Positions 35,858-44,944 of a stretch of DNA of 64,000 bases are shown here, one piece after another (position 1 is the stretch's first letter; the number at the start of each line of letters is the position of its first letter). Source of the stretch: Undibacterium hunanense (lineage in GTDB: Bacteria > Pseudomonadota > Gammaproteobacteria > Burkholderiales > Burkholderiaceae_D). Position numbers and translations under genes: made by a program. The DNA is taken from positions 62,001 to 126,000 of the forward strand of contig NZ_JACOGF010000002.1 of NCBI RefSeq assembly GCF_014284335.1, written 5' to 3'. The notes under the pieces were generated by a model. It had not been told where the DNA came from. It saw only the letters and a program-made list of their open reading frames with translations, and searched no databases.

Positions 35858-37078
35858 TTATTTGGCACCAGCCTGAAACCAGGCACCGATGACGGCGCGT
35901 TCGTCTTCAGTCATTTGCGTCAAATTCCCTATGGGCATGGCTTTTAACTGTACTGCCTGCATATTCACCTTGACGGCGTTCTGATGTATCAGCTCAGCAG
36001 TGTCGAGCCGGATACCCGCTGGTGCAGTGGCAAAACCGGGCTGGGTAGGTGCTGCCGCGTGGCAGGTGGCACAGCGCTGACTGATGATTGATTGTACTTT
36101 GGCAAACTGGCTTGCTGCGGCATCCGGGCCCGTCGCTACGGCTTGCGCTGCCGGTGGTTTGGGGGTGATGGCAATCGCTACTGCCAGCAACAAGACCACG
36201 CCAACGGCAGGGTAAGCCCAGTTGGTAATGCCCTTGTGGCGCAGGTTGAAAAAATGACGTATGGACACACCCGCAGCCATAATGACAGCCAGCACCAGCC
36301 AGTTATAGGCATGGTTATAGGTCATCGCATAGTGGTTGCTGATCATGATGAACAGCACCGGCAATGTGAAGTAATTATTATGAACGCTGCGTTGCTTGCC
36401 CTTCTGGCCGTGTATGGGGTCTGGCGATTTGCCTTGCTTCATGGCTTCGACCAGCTTGCGCTGGCCGGGGATGATCAGCATGAGCACATTGCCAACCATC
36501 ATCGTGCCCATCATGGCACCGACATGGATGTAGGCAGCACGCCCGCTGAGCAATTTGGACAATACAAAGGCCACGGCAACAATAAATACAAACATGACGA
36601 TGCCGAGCAGGCCATCGCGCTTGCCCAGGGGGGAACGGCACAACAGGTCATACACGGTCCAGCCCACCAGCAGGGTGCCCAGGCCTATGCCTATGGCTTG
36701 CCAATTGGACAGGTCGGCGACAGACTTGTCTATCATCATCGCCGATGCATTGAAGTAATACACGATAAACAACATCGCGAAGCCTGATAGCCAGGTGGAA
36801 TAGGCTTCCCATTTGAACCAGTGCAGTTCTTCCGGCAATTCCTTGGGGGCGACCAGGTATTTTTGCGGGTTATAGAAACCGCCACCGTGCACGGCCCACA
36901 GTTCGCCGGAGACCCCTTTGTTGGCCAGATCAGATCCCGGCTTGGGTGGGCGGATGGTGTTGTCCAGCCAGACGAAGTAGAAGGAGGCGCCGATCCAGGC
37001 GATGCCGGTGATCAGGTGCAGCCAGCGCACGATCAGGTTCAGCCACTCTGTGCCATACGCAAGTAAAAAAGCTTCCAT
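35858..37078 (-). CDS. puuD: Urate hydroxylase PuuD with C-terminal cytochrome c domain
   Basis: 406 residues from the ATG at 37078, which has GAGAG upstream; the codon at 37090 adds four residues. Membrane-bound urate oxidase that converts urate to 5-hydroxyisourate and passes electrons to a cytochrome c. Seen: WLNLIVRWLHLITGIAWIGASFYF, several further membrane segments, conserved VHGGGFYNPQKY, HWFKWEAYSTW and NNYFTLPVLFIMISNHY, then a C-terminal haem-binding CATCH domain (about 335-406). The next steps (HIU hydrolase, OHCU decarboxylase) are encoded alongside. Confidence 0.93.
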   Translation of the reverse strand: MEAFLLAYGTEWLNLIVRWLHLITGIAWIGASFYFVWLDNTIRPPKPGSDLANKGVSGELWAVHGGGFYNPQKYLVAPKELPEELHWFKWEAYSTWLSGFAMLFIVYYFNASAMMIDKSVADLSNWQAIGIGLGTLLVGWTVYDLLCRSPLGKRDGLLGIVMFVFIVAVAFVLSKLLSGRAAYIHVGAMMGTMMVGNVLMLIIPGQRKLVEAMKQGKSPDPIHGQKGKQRSVHNNYFTLPVLFIMISNHYAMTYNHAYNWLVLAVIMAAGVSIRHFFNLRHKGITNWAYPAVGVVLLLAVAIAITPKPPAAQAVATGPDAAASQFAKVQSIISQRCATCHAAAPTQPGFATAPAGIRLDTAELIHQNAVKVNMQAVQLKAMPIGNLTQMTEDERAVIGAWFQAGAK

Positions 37079-37449
37079 GTGTTCTCTCATGTTTGAAGCT
37101 CGTCTGCCTCCGCGGGCTCTTCAGACGAGAGGGATAAAAAATCCCAAAGTGGTCGCGAACCATGACAGCTCCGCTGCGACCAGGACAATGACTTCCAGAA
37201 ACGTCATTTTTGTTTACGAATTTAACACCGAAAAACCACAGTTGCTCTTTAGTTGTTCTTTATTTACAGCAGATTTCACTATGGCCGCCTGCCGACTTTT
37301 GATCGGCAAGGGCAATAGGAAAAAACTTGAGGATGTTTGTCAACAATAAACTTTTTCCCAGCAAACTATATAGACAACACAGTATAGTAAAAATACGGAT
37401 TTCCATATAGGCAAGTGCCTGCGAGGCTAATGCTTCATCACATCATCAA
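37079..37449. promoter_or_regulatory. Region upstream of puuD
   Basis: 371 bases between the HIU hydrolase gene and puuD (both on the minus strand), with no gene. It contains an inverted repeat ACTATA-N12-TATAGT (37365-37388) in an AT-rich stretch. This could be an operator for the purine catabolism genes, but I cannot assign a regulator. Confidence 0.4.
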
Positions 37450-37803
37450 TTAACTACCCCGGTAGGTCGAATACGCCCACGGTGATACTACCAATGGCAC
37501 ATGGTAATTCTGGCTCGCATCTGCCACGCCAAATGCCAGGGTCACGCGGTCTATGAACTTGGGGCTGGGCAGCTCTACACCCTGTTTATCGAAGTAATCA
37601 CCAGCGGCAAAGACCAGTTCGTACTGACCGGGTTTCAGGCTGTCGCCCTCCAGCAGGGGCGCATTGCAGCGGCCATCATGGTTGGTGACCTCGGTTTTCA
37701 GCAAGGTCTTATGGCCTGCTTCAACCGCGTACAAGGCCACCTGCACACCTGCACCGGGTTTGCCTATGCTGATATCGAGCACATGTGTACTGAGCTTTCC
37801 CAT
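37450..37803 (-). CDS. uraH: 5-hydroxyisourate hydrolase
   Basis: 117-residue transthyretin-like HIU hydrolase, which opens the ring of 5-hydroxyisourate to give OHCU. The family signatures are intact: STHVLDISIGKPGAGVQVALY at the start (active-site histidine His7), DGRCNAPLL in the middle, and the diagnostic C-terminal tetrapeptide YRGS. Functions directly between PuuD and the UraD domain encoded divergently at 38021. Short, cytosolic and complete. Confidence 0.95.
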   Translation of the reverse strand: MGKLSTHVLDISIGKPGAGVQVALYAVEAGHKTLLKTEVTNHDGRCNAPLLEGDSLKPGQYELVFAAGDYFDKQGVELPSPKFIDRVTLAFGVADASQNYHVPLVVSPWAYSTYRGS

Positions 37804-38020
37804 CGTGAACTCCTATATTGATGTCTTGAAATACGCTATCAGCTAAATCTTATACTTCCGGCAGTCTATCAATATACTATCGAAGATATATAGATCATGA
37901 AGATGGCATGAAGTCAGAAATGCGTTGCTGTGTCTGAATTGTGCGGAGTTGCGTTCATGCTACATGATCATGCCTGGATAATATCCGTGCCCATTTTCAA
38001 CATTTAGCCAAGGCTGAGCG
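37804..38020. promoter_or_regulatory. Divergent promoter region uraH / uraD-amidohydrolase
   Basis: 217-bp AT-rich interval between two divergent purine-degradation genes. TATC-GAA-GATA (within about 37873-37890) is a short palindrome near the centre. Expected to hold both promoters and any shared operator; no clear -35/-10 boxes were assigned. Confidence 0.4.
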
Positions 38021-39781
38021 ATGACGACTACCACCCTGGACCATCTGAACCACTGCGCGGCGGCGGAATTTGTGCAAATTTTGCATGGTATCTATGAACA
38101 TTCTCCCTGGATACCGGAAAGAGCCGCCGCACACAGATCTTTCACCAGCATCGCCACGCTGAAGCTGGCTTTGCAAACCGTGGTCACCGCAGCGACGCAA
38201 GATGAACAACTGGGCCTGATACGCGCCCATCCGGAACTGGCGGGCAAAGCAGCCATAGCGGGTGAATTGACCAAAGAATCTACCGGTGAACAGGCCAAGG
38301 CCGGTTTAAACAACTGTAGCCCGGAAGAATTCGCCACCCTGCATCAGTTGAATGCTGATTACAACAGCAAGTTTGGCTTCCCCTTCATCCTGGCCGTCAA
38401 AGGGCCGGATGGCAAGGGTTTTACCCGGCAGGCCATCATCGCCACCTTCCAGCGCCGGTTTAAAAACCAGCGCGAAGATGAAATGGCAGAATGCCTGCGC
38501 CAGATAGGCCGCATCGCCGAATTGCGCCTGAATGATTTGCTGGGTCATACACTGCAATTCGGCCCTGCCATCATGGAATGGTCAGAAACCCTGGCAAGCT
38601 GGAGCGATGACACCGATGGCCTGACCTGCGCCTATATGACGCCCACGCACCAGAAAACCGCAGGGCAACTGGCGGCCTGGATGCGCGAAGCCGGCATGCA
38701 GGTGCATATCGATGCCGTAGGTAATGTCGTGGGGCGTTATTTGTCTGACGTGCCGGATGCCAAGACCCTGATGACCGGGTCCCACTATGACACCGTATGC
38801 AATGGCGGTAAATATGACGGGCGTGAAGGCATATTGCTGCCCATCGCCATTATCAGACACTTGCATGAAAGAGCGGAGAAACTGCCTTTCCATGTAGAGG
38901 TCATTGGTTTTTCCGAAGAAGAGGGTGTGCGCTATAAAAGTACCTTCCTCGGCAGTAATGCCATCATCGGCCAGTTTGACCTGGCCTTGCTGGACAAAAC
39001 AGATGCTGCCGGTATCAGCATGCGCGATGCCCTGATAGCTGCCGGACATGATGTGGGTCAGATCCCCGCGATAGCGCGCGATCGGGCAGACATACTGGGC
39101 TTTGTTGAAGTGCATATAGAACAGGGGCCGGTCTTGCTGGGACGTGACTTGCCTGTGGGCATAGTCACCTCGATTGCCGGTAGCTGCCGTTATCAGGTAC
39201 AACTGCAGGGCGTAGCCAGCCATGCCGGTACCACACCCATGCATATGCGCAAGGATGCCGCTGCCGCTGCGGCAGAAATCATCCTGTACGTGGAACAGCG
39301 TTGTGCAAACGGAACATCCCTGGTGGGCACTGTGGGGCAATTGCAGGTACCGCATGGTTCGGTGAATGTGATACCCGGTGCCTGCAATCTGTCGCTGGAT
39401 ATACGTGCTGCCGATGATGCCCTGCGTGACGCTGCTGTCAATGACATCCTGGCGCATATCGCAGCCGTCTGTCAGCGCCGCAATATAGAAGTCAATGTGG
39501 TCAGGGCCGTGGCTGCCCCGGCTGCCCCCTGCGCACCCTGGCTGATGCAGCAACTGGCTGCCGCCACGCAAAGAGCGGGTTTGCCAGCATTTGAACTGCC
39601 ATCAGGGGCAGGGCATGATGCCATGGCCATCGCCAGGATGACGGATGTGGCCATGCTGTTTACCCGCTGTGGCAATGGTGGCATCAGCCACAATCCGCTG
39701 GAAACCATGACTGCCGATGACGCCGACGTATCGGCGCAGATCTTGCTGGATTTCTTGCGGAACTTTACATCCAAAGAATAG
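38021..39781 (+). CDS. Fusion of OHCU decarboxylase (UraD) and allantoate amidohydrolase
   Basis: 586 residues, two enzymes in one chain. Residues ~1-165 are UraD, which decarboxylates OHCU to S-allantoin: IRAHPELAGKAAI (catalytic-type His70) and NADYNSKFGFPFILAVKG. Residues ~180-586 are an M20/M28-type allantoate amidohydrolase (AllC-like): LMTGSHYDTVCNGGKYDGREG, GFSEEEGVRYKSTFLGS, FVEVHIEQGPVL, GAGHDAMAI and the closing SHNPLE. No frameshift or stop separates the halves. Allantoinase, needed between these two steps, is not seen in the window. Confidence 0.92.
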   Translation: MTTTTLDHLNHCAAAEFVQILHGIYEHSPWIPERAAAHRSFTSIATLKLALQTVVTAATQDEQLGLIRAHPELAGKAAIAGELTKESTGEQAKAGLNNCSPEEFATLHQLNADYNSKFGFPFILAVKGPDGKGFTRQAIIATFQRRFKNQREDEMAECLRQIGRIAELRLNDLLGHTLQFGPAIMEWSETLASWSDDTDGLTCAYMTPTHQKTAGQLAAWMREAGMQVHIDAVGNVVGRYLSDVPDAKTLMTGSHYDTVCNGGKYDGREGILLPIAIIRHLHERAEKLPFHVEVIGFSEEEGVRYKSTFLGSNAIIGQFDLALLDKTDAAGISMRDALIAAGHDVGQIPAIARDRADILGFVEVHIEQGPVLLGRDLPVGIVTSIAGSCRYQVQLQGVASHAGTTPMHMRKDAAAAAAEIILYVEQRCANGTSLVGTVGQLQVPHGSVNVIPGACNLSLDIRAADDALRDAAVNDILAHIAAVCQRRNIEVNVVRAVAAPAAPCAPWLMQQLAAATQRAGLPAFELPSGAGHDAMAIARMTDVAMLFTRCGNGGISHNPLETMTADDADVSAQILLDFLRNFTSKE

Positions 39782-39788
39782 ATTTACC

Positions 39789-40598
39789 CTAAGCTGCAAT
39801 TGCTTTGCGGATCTCGGTTTTTTCCGTGTCGGTAAAGTCCAGTACGGTCAGTTGTTCATCCAGCAGTATGAAGTAATTGGTTTCCGGTACGCCGACCGCC
39901 ACTGCTACAGCGCTCTGGTCAGACAGAAATAGTGGGCGCTCATTTTTACGCAAGAAGTTGCTGTGTTCTTTCTTGATGCCACCGGTATAGGTTTCAAAAG
40001 TAACGTTGCGCTCGTTTTCAATTTTGGTGACGCCCACCAGTATGGGTTTCAGTATCAGTTTGTGTTTGACAATGCTGCGCAGTTTATAGTCTTGCCAGGC
40101 AACCAAAAAACTGCTGGTCGAAAGTGCTCCGAATATCAGGCCAAAGCCCAGTATCATGAGAAAGCGATTGGTAATATGGTCAGTCGCCATCGATGTGGTA
40201 ATCATCGACGGGTCTTTTCTGTATCTGAGTACTTCGGTTTTCATCGAAGGGCTGAAACTGACAAACCAGAAACTGTGTTCGATTTCCTTGATGGTACTGT
40301 CTCCCGGTGTGGCCAGGTATCTGATCTTGACATCACAATCAACAAAAATGAATTTTCGTGTTTTGCATGAACCGTGTATTTCCGATTGCGTATCTATTAC
40401 CGGGTCTTTGGATACCTTGTAGTCATAGATCAGATCCGGCACCATGAAATACGCGATCACTGCGGTTAAGGCAACAAACAACAGGCCCAGGCATATATTG
40501 GTCATCAAGTTCGGCTTGCCAGTGGCGAGTACGGACATGCGGCGTTTAGGAAAGGCAGTGGCGATGCTGGCGAGGTGATCAGTCGCAGTTGTGGACAT
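39789..40598 (-). CDS. Membrane protein of unknown function
   Basis: 269 residues, not recognised. Two clear membrane helices (about 32-53 and 146-168) flank a ~95-residue extracytoplasmic loop with two cysteines (CKTRKFIFVDCDVKIRY). A C-terminal cytosolic part of ~100 residues follows. The layout resembles DUF3592-type proteins, but this is a guess. It is convergent with the uraD fusion gene, separated by only seven bases. Confidence 0.6.
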   Translation of the reverse strand: MSTTATDHLASIATAFPKRRMSVLATGKPNLMTNICLGLLFVALTAVIAYFMVPDLIYDYKVSKDPVIDTQSEIHGSCKTRKFIFVDCDVKIRYLATPGDSTIKEIEHSFWFVSFSPSMKTEVLRYRKDPSMITTSMATDHITNRFLMILGFGLIFGALSTSSFLVAWQDYKLRSIVKHKLILKPILVGVTKIENERNVTFETYTGGIKKEHSNFLRKNERPLFLSDQSAVAVAVGVPETNYFILLDEQLTVLDFTDTEKTEIRKAIAA

Positions 40599-40885
40599 GT
40601 TGTGGGTTCCCTGATGTATTTTGAAAAATTCCGCCTGTACCGACGGTAAGCTTAAAGTATCACGAAATACTTGTTTTTAAAAAAACACTATTTCAAATTT
40701 TTACAAATAGCCGAGGTATTTTCCTTGATTACGAGTTAAAAGCGCGACAAACAGAATCCTTCGGGAAGTAAAAGCATCACTTCAATGCGAGAGTACTGTA
40801 GTGTTGCCCCGGTTTCTAATACTGAAATGCTTGTTCAGTACTTCATGTCTTGTCCCGAAGGCGAAATCATCTTTCCAGCACCTCC

Positions 40886-42265
40886 ATGAAAAAACAGACT
40901 TCTTTAGATCCAGATAACATCGCAGCATTGCAAAAACAATTTTTTCATTCCCTGACGCTGGGAACGGGCAGAACGATGTTGCTCATGAAGGCATATCCCG
41001 CTGTTGATTTTTCAAAAGAACTTATTGCGGCGGCGACTAAAAATCTGGCAAATGACCCTCAATGCGAAGGCAGTAGGGCAGATTATTTATTTCGCCTGAT
41101 TAAACGATCCAAACAAAAAGATTTGATTGCAAATGTTGTTCTTCAAAAGCTGAAAGCCAGGAAGCGGGGAGTGAATGATCTATCTCAGCTTTGTGATCTC
41201 GCCGTCTTGTTGTACAAAGATGGAATTGTTCGCGCGAAAGAAGTGCTTATACAGAGATTCGAAAAATCCTTCCATGCTGATTTTGATGCTTGCGGAGAAT
41301 TTCAAGTACTGCAACTCGAAGGTTTACAGGGTTTGTTCAGAATGGCTGAACATATTGGAAAACTTCCTCCTGACGAGCGGGAAAATTGGGAAAATCGCTG
41401 GCTGGTCGAGAATTTTCAAGAAGAAAATAAATCTCTGAACGTATTTTCAGAGTTGAGCGAGGCTGCCAAGAATAATCCTTTTATTCAAAATTACCTTGAG
41501 CTTATCGGTGATTCCAAACCATTAACGTCTTCGCCCCGAATAAAGATGTCACCATATACTGTGAATGAGGTGGAGGAAATTATTCATAACCAGAGACCAC
41601 GTGCTTTTTTCAATCATGCCCGGATTCAAAAGATGACCGTTGCAGAAATTGAACAGGTTGCCAGGAATTTTCTGGAAACAAGGGACGATGCAAAGAAATT
41701 CAAGTATCTGCGATTTTTCTACGCTACCGAATTCCCATTTTCTTATGCGCCTCTGTTAAAAATAGCGCGCGGAAAGATCGATTTTCAGACGCGCGCTGTG
41801 CAGAATGCGGTACTGGCATTGAGTAATCTTAACGGCGCCGATATCCGCGCACTGGCACTGAAGAAATTCACTACAGTAAGGATACCCTGGGTTTATCTGC
41901 AACTGCTGGTCAGCAACTATCAACCTGGTGACGTTGATATGTTGCTTGAAATCATGGGCCGCTCAAAAAATGCTGATGAATTGCACCTCTTTGCATCCGA
42001 GCTAATTGCTATTTATGAAGCCAATCCAGGGACCGATTGTAAGGCCCCGCTGGAGCTGATGTACCATAATATGAACTGTGCCTTGCATAGGCGGGAGCTG
42101 GTTGAATTATTGTTTGAAAATGGCGTGCTGTCTGATGAAATATTGCCTGAGCTTGCTTATGACTCTGAAGATAGAATCAGAAAATTCTACAGATACGTTC
42201 AGCGCGACCGCGCCAGACTAAAGGCGACAATCATGTCTGACAACTTGAGATCTTCACCAAAATGA
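40886..42265 (+). CDS. Helical-repeat protein of unknown function
   Basis: 459 residues from ATG 40886 (a TTG at 40850 would add 12). Almost entirely alpha-helical. Periodic segments such as TRAVQNAVLALSNLNGADIRALALKKF suggest HEAT/ARM-type repeats in the second half (about 270-400). No enzyme motif. Base and codon use is visibly more A/T-rich than in flanking genes (many AAA, TTT, ATT), suggesting acquisition by transfer. Its TGA overlaps the ATG of the following secreted peptidase gene (ATGA). Confidence 0.65.
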   Translation: MKKQTSLDPDNIAALQKQFFHSLTLGTGRTMLLMKAYPAVDFSKELIAAATKNLANDPQCEGSRADYLFRLIKRSKQKDLIANVVLQKLKARKRGVNDLSQLCDLAVLLYKDGIVRAKEVLIQRFEKSFHADFDACGEFQVLQLEGLQGLFRMAEHIGKLPPDERENWENRWLVENFQEENKSLNVFSELSEAAKNNPFIQNYLELIGDSKPLTSSPRIKMSPYTVNEVEEIIHNQRPRAFFNHARIQKMTVAEIEQVARNFLETRDDAKKFKYLRFFYATEFPFSYAPLLKIARGKIDFQTRAVQNAVLALSNLNGADIRALALKKFTTVRIPWVYLQLLVSNYQPGDVDMLLEIMGRSKNADELHLFASELIAIYEANPGTDCKAPLELMYHNMNCALHRRELVELLFENGVLSDEILPELAYDSEDRIRKFYRYVQRDRARLKATIMSDNLRSSPK

Positions 42266-43080
42266 AAAACCGATTAGCCCGCTGTTTCGTGCGCCTGACT
42301 TTGCCAATCTTGCTGGGCTGTTTCATGCCGCTGGCGAGTCATGCTGCTGATAATGTGGATGGGCCAGCTAAGCCGGCACAGGCCGAATTCAAACCCAGCC
42401 CAGCAGTGTTGGCCCGTGTGGAACAAAGCCAGCGGCTGGTGGAGACCTGGTACCCGTTGATCAATAGTCTGTTGTTTGATGAAGGCCATGCTTTACCTTT
42501 TACGGACGTTGAAATTGTGCTGATGCCGGGATTTGGGCCGGAACTGGCAAATGTTGTTGCCTATGCCAGCGACAATAGCATTTACATTTCTGCTGAGCAG
42601 GTGGCGGTCATGCCTGACAATTTTCAGGCCATGATGGTGCATGAGATTACGCATATCAACCAGCAATACCCGCCTTCGAAGCAACAGGTGGGCTGGCTGG
42701 TGGAAGGTATCGCTGACTATGTACGCCACAAGTATTTTGAAAAAGATATCGGCGCCACTTTGCAGATCAATGCGCAAGACCAGTTGTCAGGCTATCAGCC
42801 TGATGCGCCGTATTTTTTTATGCTGGAAAAGCAGGGCATCAGTTTGAAGGAGCAGGGTTATCTGAAGGCTTACACCGTTGCGTCCAGTTTCCTGTACTGG
42901 CTGGAAGTCAGCAAGGACAAGGACATCGTCAAAAAGCTGAACGTGGCGCTCAGCAAGGGTGAATATACGCCGGAGCTGTTTATTGTGTATGGCGGTGGCA
43001 CGCTGGATATCTTGTGGCAGGAATTTGTCGGGGCATCCAGGGCGGCAACGCTGGTGACAGCAGCGACCGCCAAGCCCTGA
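42262..43080 (+). CDS. Secreted HExxH peptidase of the basic-secretory-protein type
   Basis: 272 residues with a signal peptide (cleavage near SHAAD, residue 29). The metal-binding motif is VHEITHINQQYP, followed 15 residues later by GWLVEGIADYVRHKY, the pattern of plant basic secretory protein-like peptidases (HExxH plus EGIADY). A role in cell-wall or protein degradation outside the cytoplasm is likely. Translation is coupled to the helical-repeat protein upstream (ATGA overlap), an odd pairing because that protein has no export signal. Confidence 0.78.
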   Translation: MKNRLARCFVRLTLPILLGCFMPLASHAADNVDGPAKPAQAEFKPSPAVLARVEQSQRLVETWYPLINSLLFDEGHALPFTDVEIVLMPGFGPELANVVAYASDNSIYISAEQVAVMPDNFQAMMVHEITHINQQYPPSKQQVGWLVEGIADYVRHKYFEKDIGATLQINAQDQLSGYQPDAPYFFMLEKQGISLKEQGYLKAYTVASSFLYWLEVSKDKDIVKKLNVALSKGEYTPELFIVYGGGTLDILWQEFVGASRAATLVTAATAKP

Positions 43081-43110
43081 ATACTGTCGAAGGCAGGCAA
43101 AGCTTCTACC

Positions 43111-43917
43111 TTACATCTGCTGGAACAGATGCATATGGTTACGGCTGACTTCCAGTTTCTCGGTGTGACCTTTTAGCACGATGAGCTGGCGGCCTCGAAA
43201 ATCCCGCGTTACTTCGGCAATGGCAGAAATACGTACCAGGGTGGAACGGTGTATGCGCCAGAATTCTTTGGGGTCGAGTTCGTCTTCCAGTTCCTTCAAT
43301 GATTTGCGTATCAGGAATTCTGCCTGTTCGGTTTGTACCAGGGTGTATTTTTCGTCGGAACGGAAAAACAGAATTTCTTTGGCGCTGACCATACGCAGGC
43401 TACTGCCCACGCTGGCCTGTATCCAGCGCAGGTATTCGCGGTTTTGGCCCTGATGCTGCATCAGTTGGGTCAGCAATTGTTCTACCTGCGCTGCCTGGTT
43501 GTGCACGATGGTGGGTGCTTGTTTATCTTGTCGGCGCTGTTCCAACTGTTGTTGTAGACGCTCACAGGTACCAGCCAGGCGTTCGGCCTCTACCGGTTTT
43601 AATAAATAATCCATGGCGCCGCGTTCGAAAGCCTGTATCGCATATTCATCGTAGGCGGTGACGAAGACGATCAGCGCCTGTTTGGCCAGGATGCTGGCAG
43701 CTTCTATGCCGTTTTTACCTGGCATGCGTATGTCCAGGAAGATGATGTCGGGCCGGTCAATTTCGGCCTGTTCGATGGCGGCAATACCATTCGCTGCTTC
43801 GGCAATGATGGACAGTTGTGGCCATGCCTGTTGCAGACGTGAGCGCAATTGCTCGCGCATCGGGGTTTCATCATCAACGATCATTGCGGTTGCTACCGCG
43901 CTTGCTATTGCTGACAT
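43111..43917 (-). CDS. LytTR-family response regulator
   Basis: 268 residues. Receiver domain with phospho-acceptor Asp62 in IIFLDIRMPGKNG and supporting acidic residues in VDDE. A linker (about 125-155, glutamine-rich) leads to a C-terminal LytTR DNA-binding domain (SAKEILFFRSDEKYTLVQ, EFWRIHRSTLVRISAI). Partner of the sensor encoded upstream at 44006-44899. Regulators of this type control extracellular or metabolic functions; the targets are unknown. The intergenic DNA before it holds a 25-bp direct repeat. Confidence 0.92.
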   Translation of the reverse strand: MSAIASAVATAMIVDDETPMREQLRSRLQQAWPQLSIIAEAANGIAAIEQAEIDRPDIIFLDIRMPGKNGIEAASILAKQALIVFVTAYDEYAIQAFERGAMDYLLKPVEAERLAGTCERLQQQLEQRRQDKQAPTIVHNQAAQVEQLLTQLMQHQGQNREYLRWIQASVGSSLRMVSAKEILFFRSDEKYTLVQTEQAEFLIRKSLKELEDELDPKEFWRIHRSTLVRISAIAEVTRDFRGRQLIVLKGHTEKLEVSRNHMHLFQQM

Positions 43918-43949
43918 GCTTTGGCCTTATGTTGAAAATGCTTCCTTAG

Positions 43950-44000
43950 TGCTTTATTTTAGTGCTGTACTTTATTGCTTTATTTTAGTGTTGCACTTAA
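43950..44000. repeat. Two 25-bp direct repeats before the LytTR regulator gene
   Basis: Copies at 43950-43974 and 43976-44000 share 22 of 25 bases (TGCTTTATTTTAGTG ... ACTT), with a period of 26. They lie between the histidine kinase stop and the regulator start. LytTR proteins bind paired direct repeats, so autoregulation is possible, although their usual spacing is about two helical turns. Confidence 0.6.
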
Positions 44001-44005
44001 TTACG

Positions 44006-44899
44006 TCATCCGGCTTTTAAGTCCAGAGGTATCTGTATGGCTACCATGCTGCCGCCGCTTTGCGGTGCTTCAATGATGAGCTGGGCCTTGCCCGCATACA
44101 GCACTTTCAGGCGTTCACGGATATTGCTCAGACCCAGGCCATCGTCTGCATGCAGATTGAAACCCATGCCATTATCAATGACTTCGACCCGCAATTGCTC
44201 ATCCATTTTTTGGGCAGTGACGCAGATGTGTCCGCCTGTGGTCTTGGGTTCCAGTCCATGCTTGATGGAATTTTCCACCAGGGTTTGTATCATCATGGAA
44301 GGGAAGGGCAAGAACTCCAGTTCGGCAGGTAATTCTATCTGATACGTCAGGCGTTCCTGCATGCGTGCCTGCATGATGTTGAGGTAAGCGCGACACATTT
44401 CCATCTGCTGCCCCAGCTTGCCATTGCCCTTGTCGCGCATTTGCGGCAGGGCAGAGCGCAGGTATTTGATCAGGTGCTGGTGCACCTTGCTGGCCTCCGC
44501 CGGATTGGTTTCTATCAGTTGCCCTATCAGGGCCAGTGTATTGAACAGGAAATGCGGTTCTATCTGGGCTTGCAGCGCAGCCATTTCGGCTTCCAGCAAT
44601 CTTCTTTCCAGTGCTTCTACATCGGCGCGTGTGGCGGCTGCAGTGGCTGCAATTTCAGCCCGTCGTTTACCGCCAGCCAGGATCTTGACGATGATGGAAA
44701 CAATAATCAGCAAGAACACCGGTCCGCCCAGGCCTATCATGCCAAATGCGATCAGGGCCAGTGGTGCGATGATCAGCAGGTAAGCCCATGACTTGACTGC
44801 CAGCCAGTCAAAGAATTTCCACCACAGCACTTTCACCGTTTCGGTGACATCCGTGATTAAATCCAGCACCTTATTGTTGTCGTGGTGGTTCATGATCAT
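44006..44899 (-). CDS. LytS/YehU-type sensor histidine kinase
   Basis: 297 residues. Two hydrophobic segments (about 38-58 and 60-76) anchor the protein; there is no large sensor domain. The His_kinase domain has its acceptor His116 in QIEPHFLFNTL and the HATPase features VENSIKHGLEP, DNGMGF and GLGLSNIRERL. It sits immediately upstream of the LytTR regulator gene on the same strand. Such membrane-embedded sensors are thought to respond to envelope or metabolite signals. Confident as a two-component pair. Confidence 0.93.
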   Translation of the reverse strand: MIMNHHDNNKVLDLITDVTETVKVLWWKFFDWLAVKSWAYLLIIAPLALIAFGMIGLGGPVFLLIIVSIIVKILAGGKRRAEIAATAAATRADVEALERRLLEAEMAALQAQIEPHFLFNTLALIGQLIETNPAEASKVHQHLIKYLRSALPQMRDKGNGKLGQQMEMCRAYLNIMQARMQERLTYQIELPAELEFLPFPSMMIQTLVENSIKHGLEPKTTGGHICVTAQKMDEQLRVEVIDNGMGFNLHADDGLGLSNIRERLKVLYAGKAQLIIEAPQSGGSMVAIQIPLDLKAG

Positions 44900-44944
44900 T
44901 TCTCGATATCTTGTTCACTGCCAGCCTGTTTGCCTGGTCGGTCA

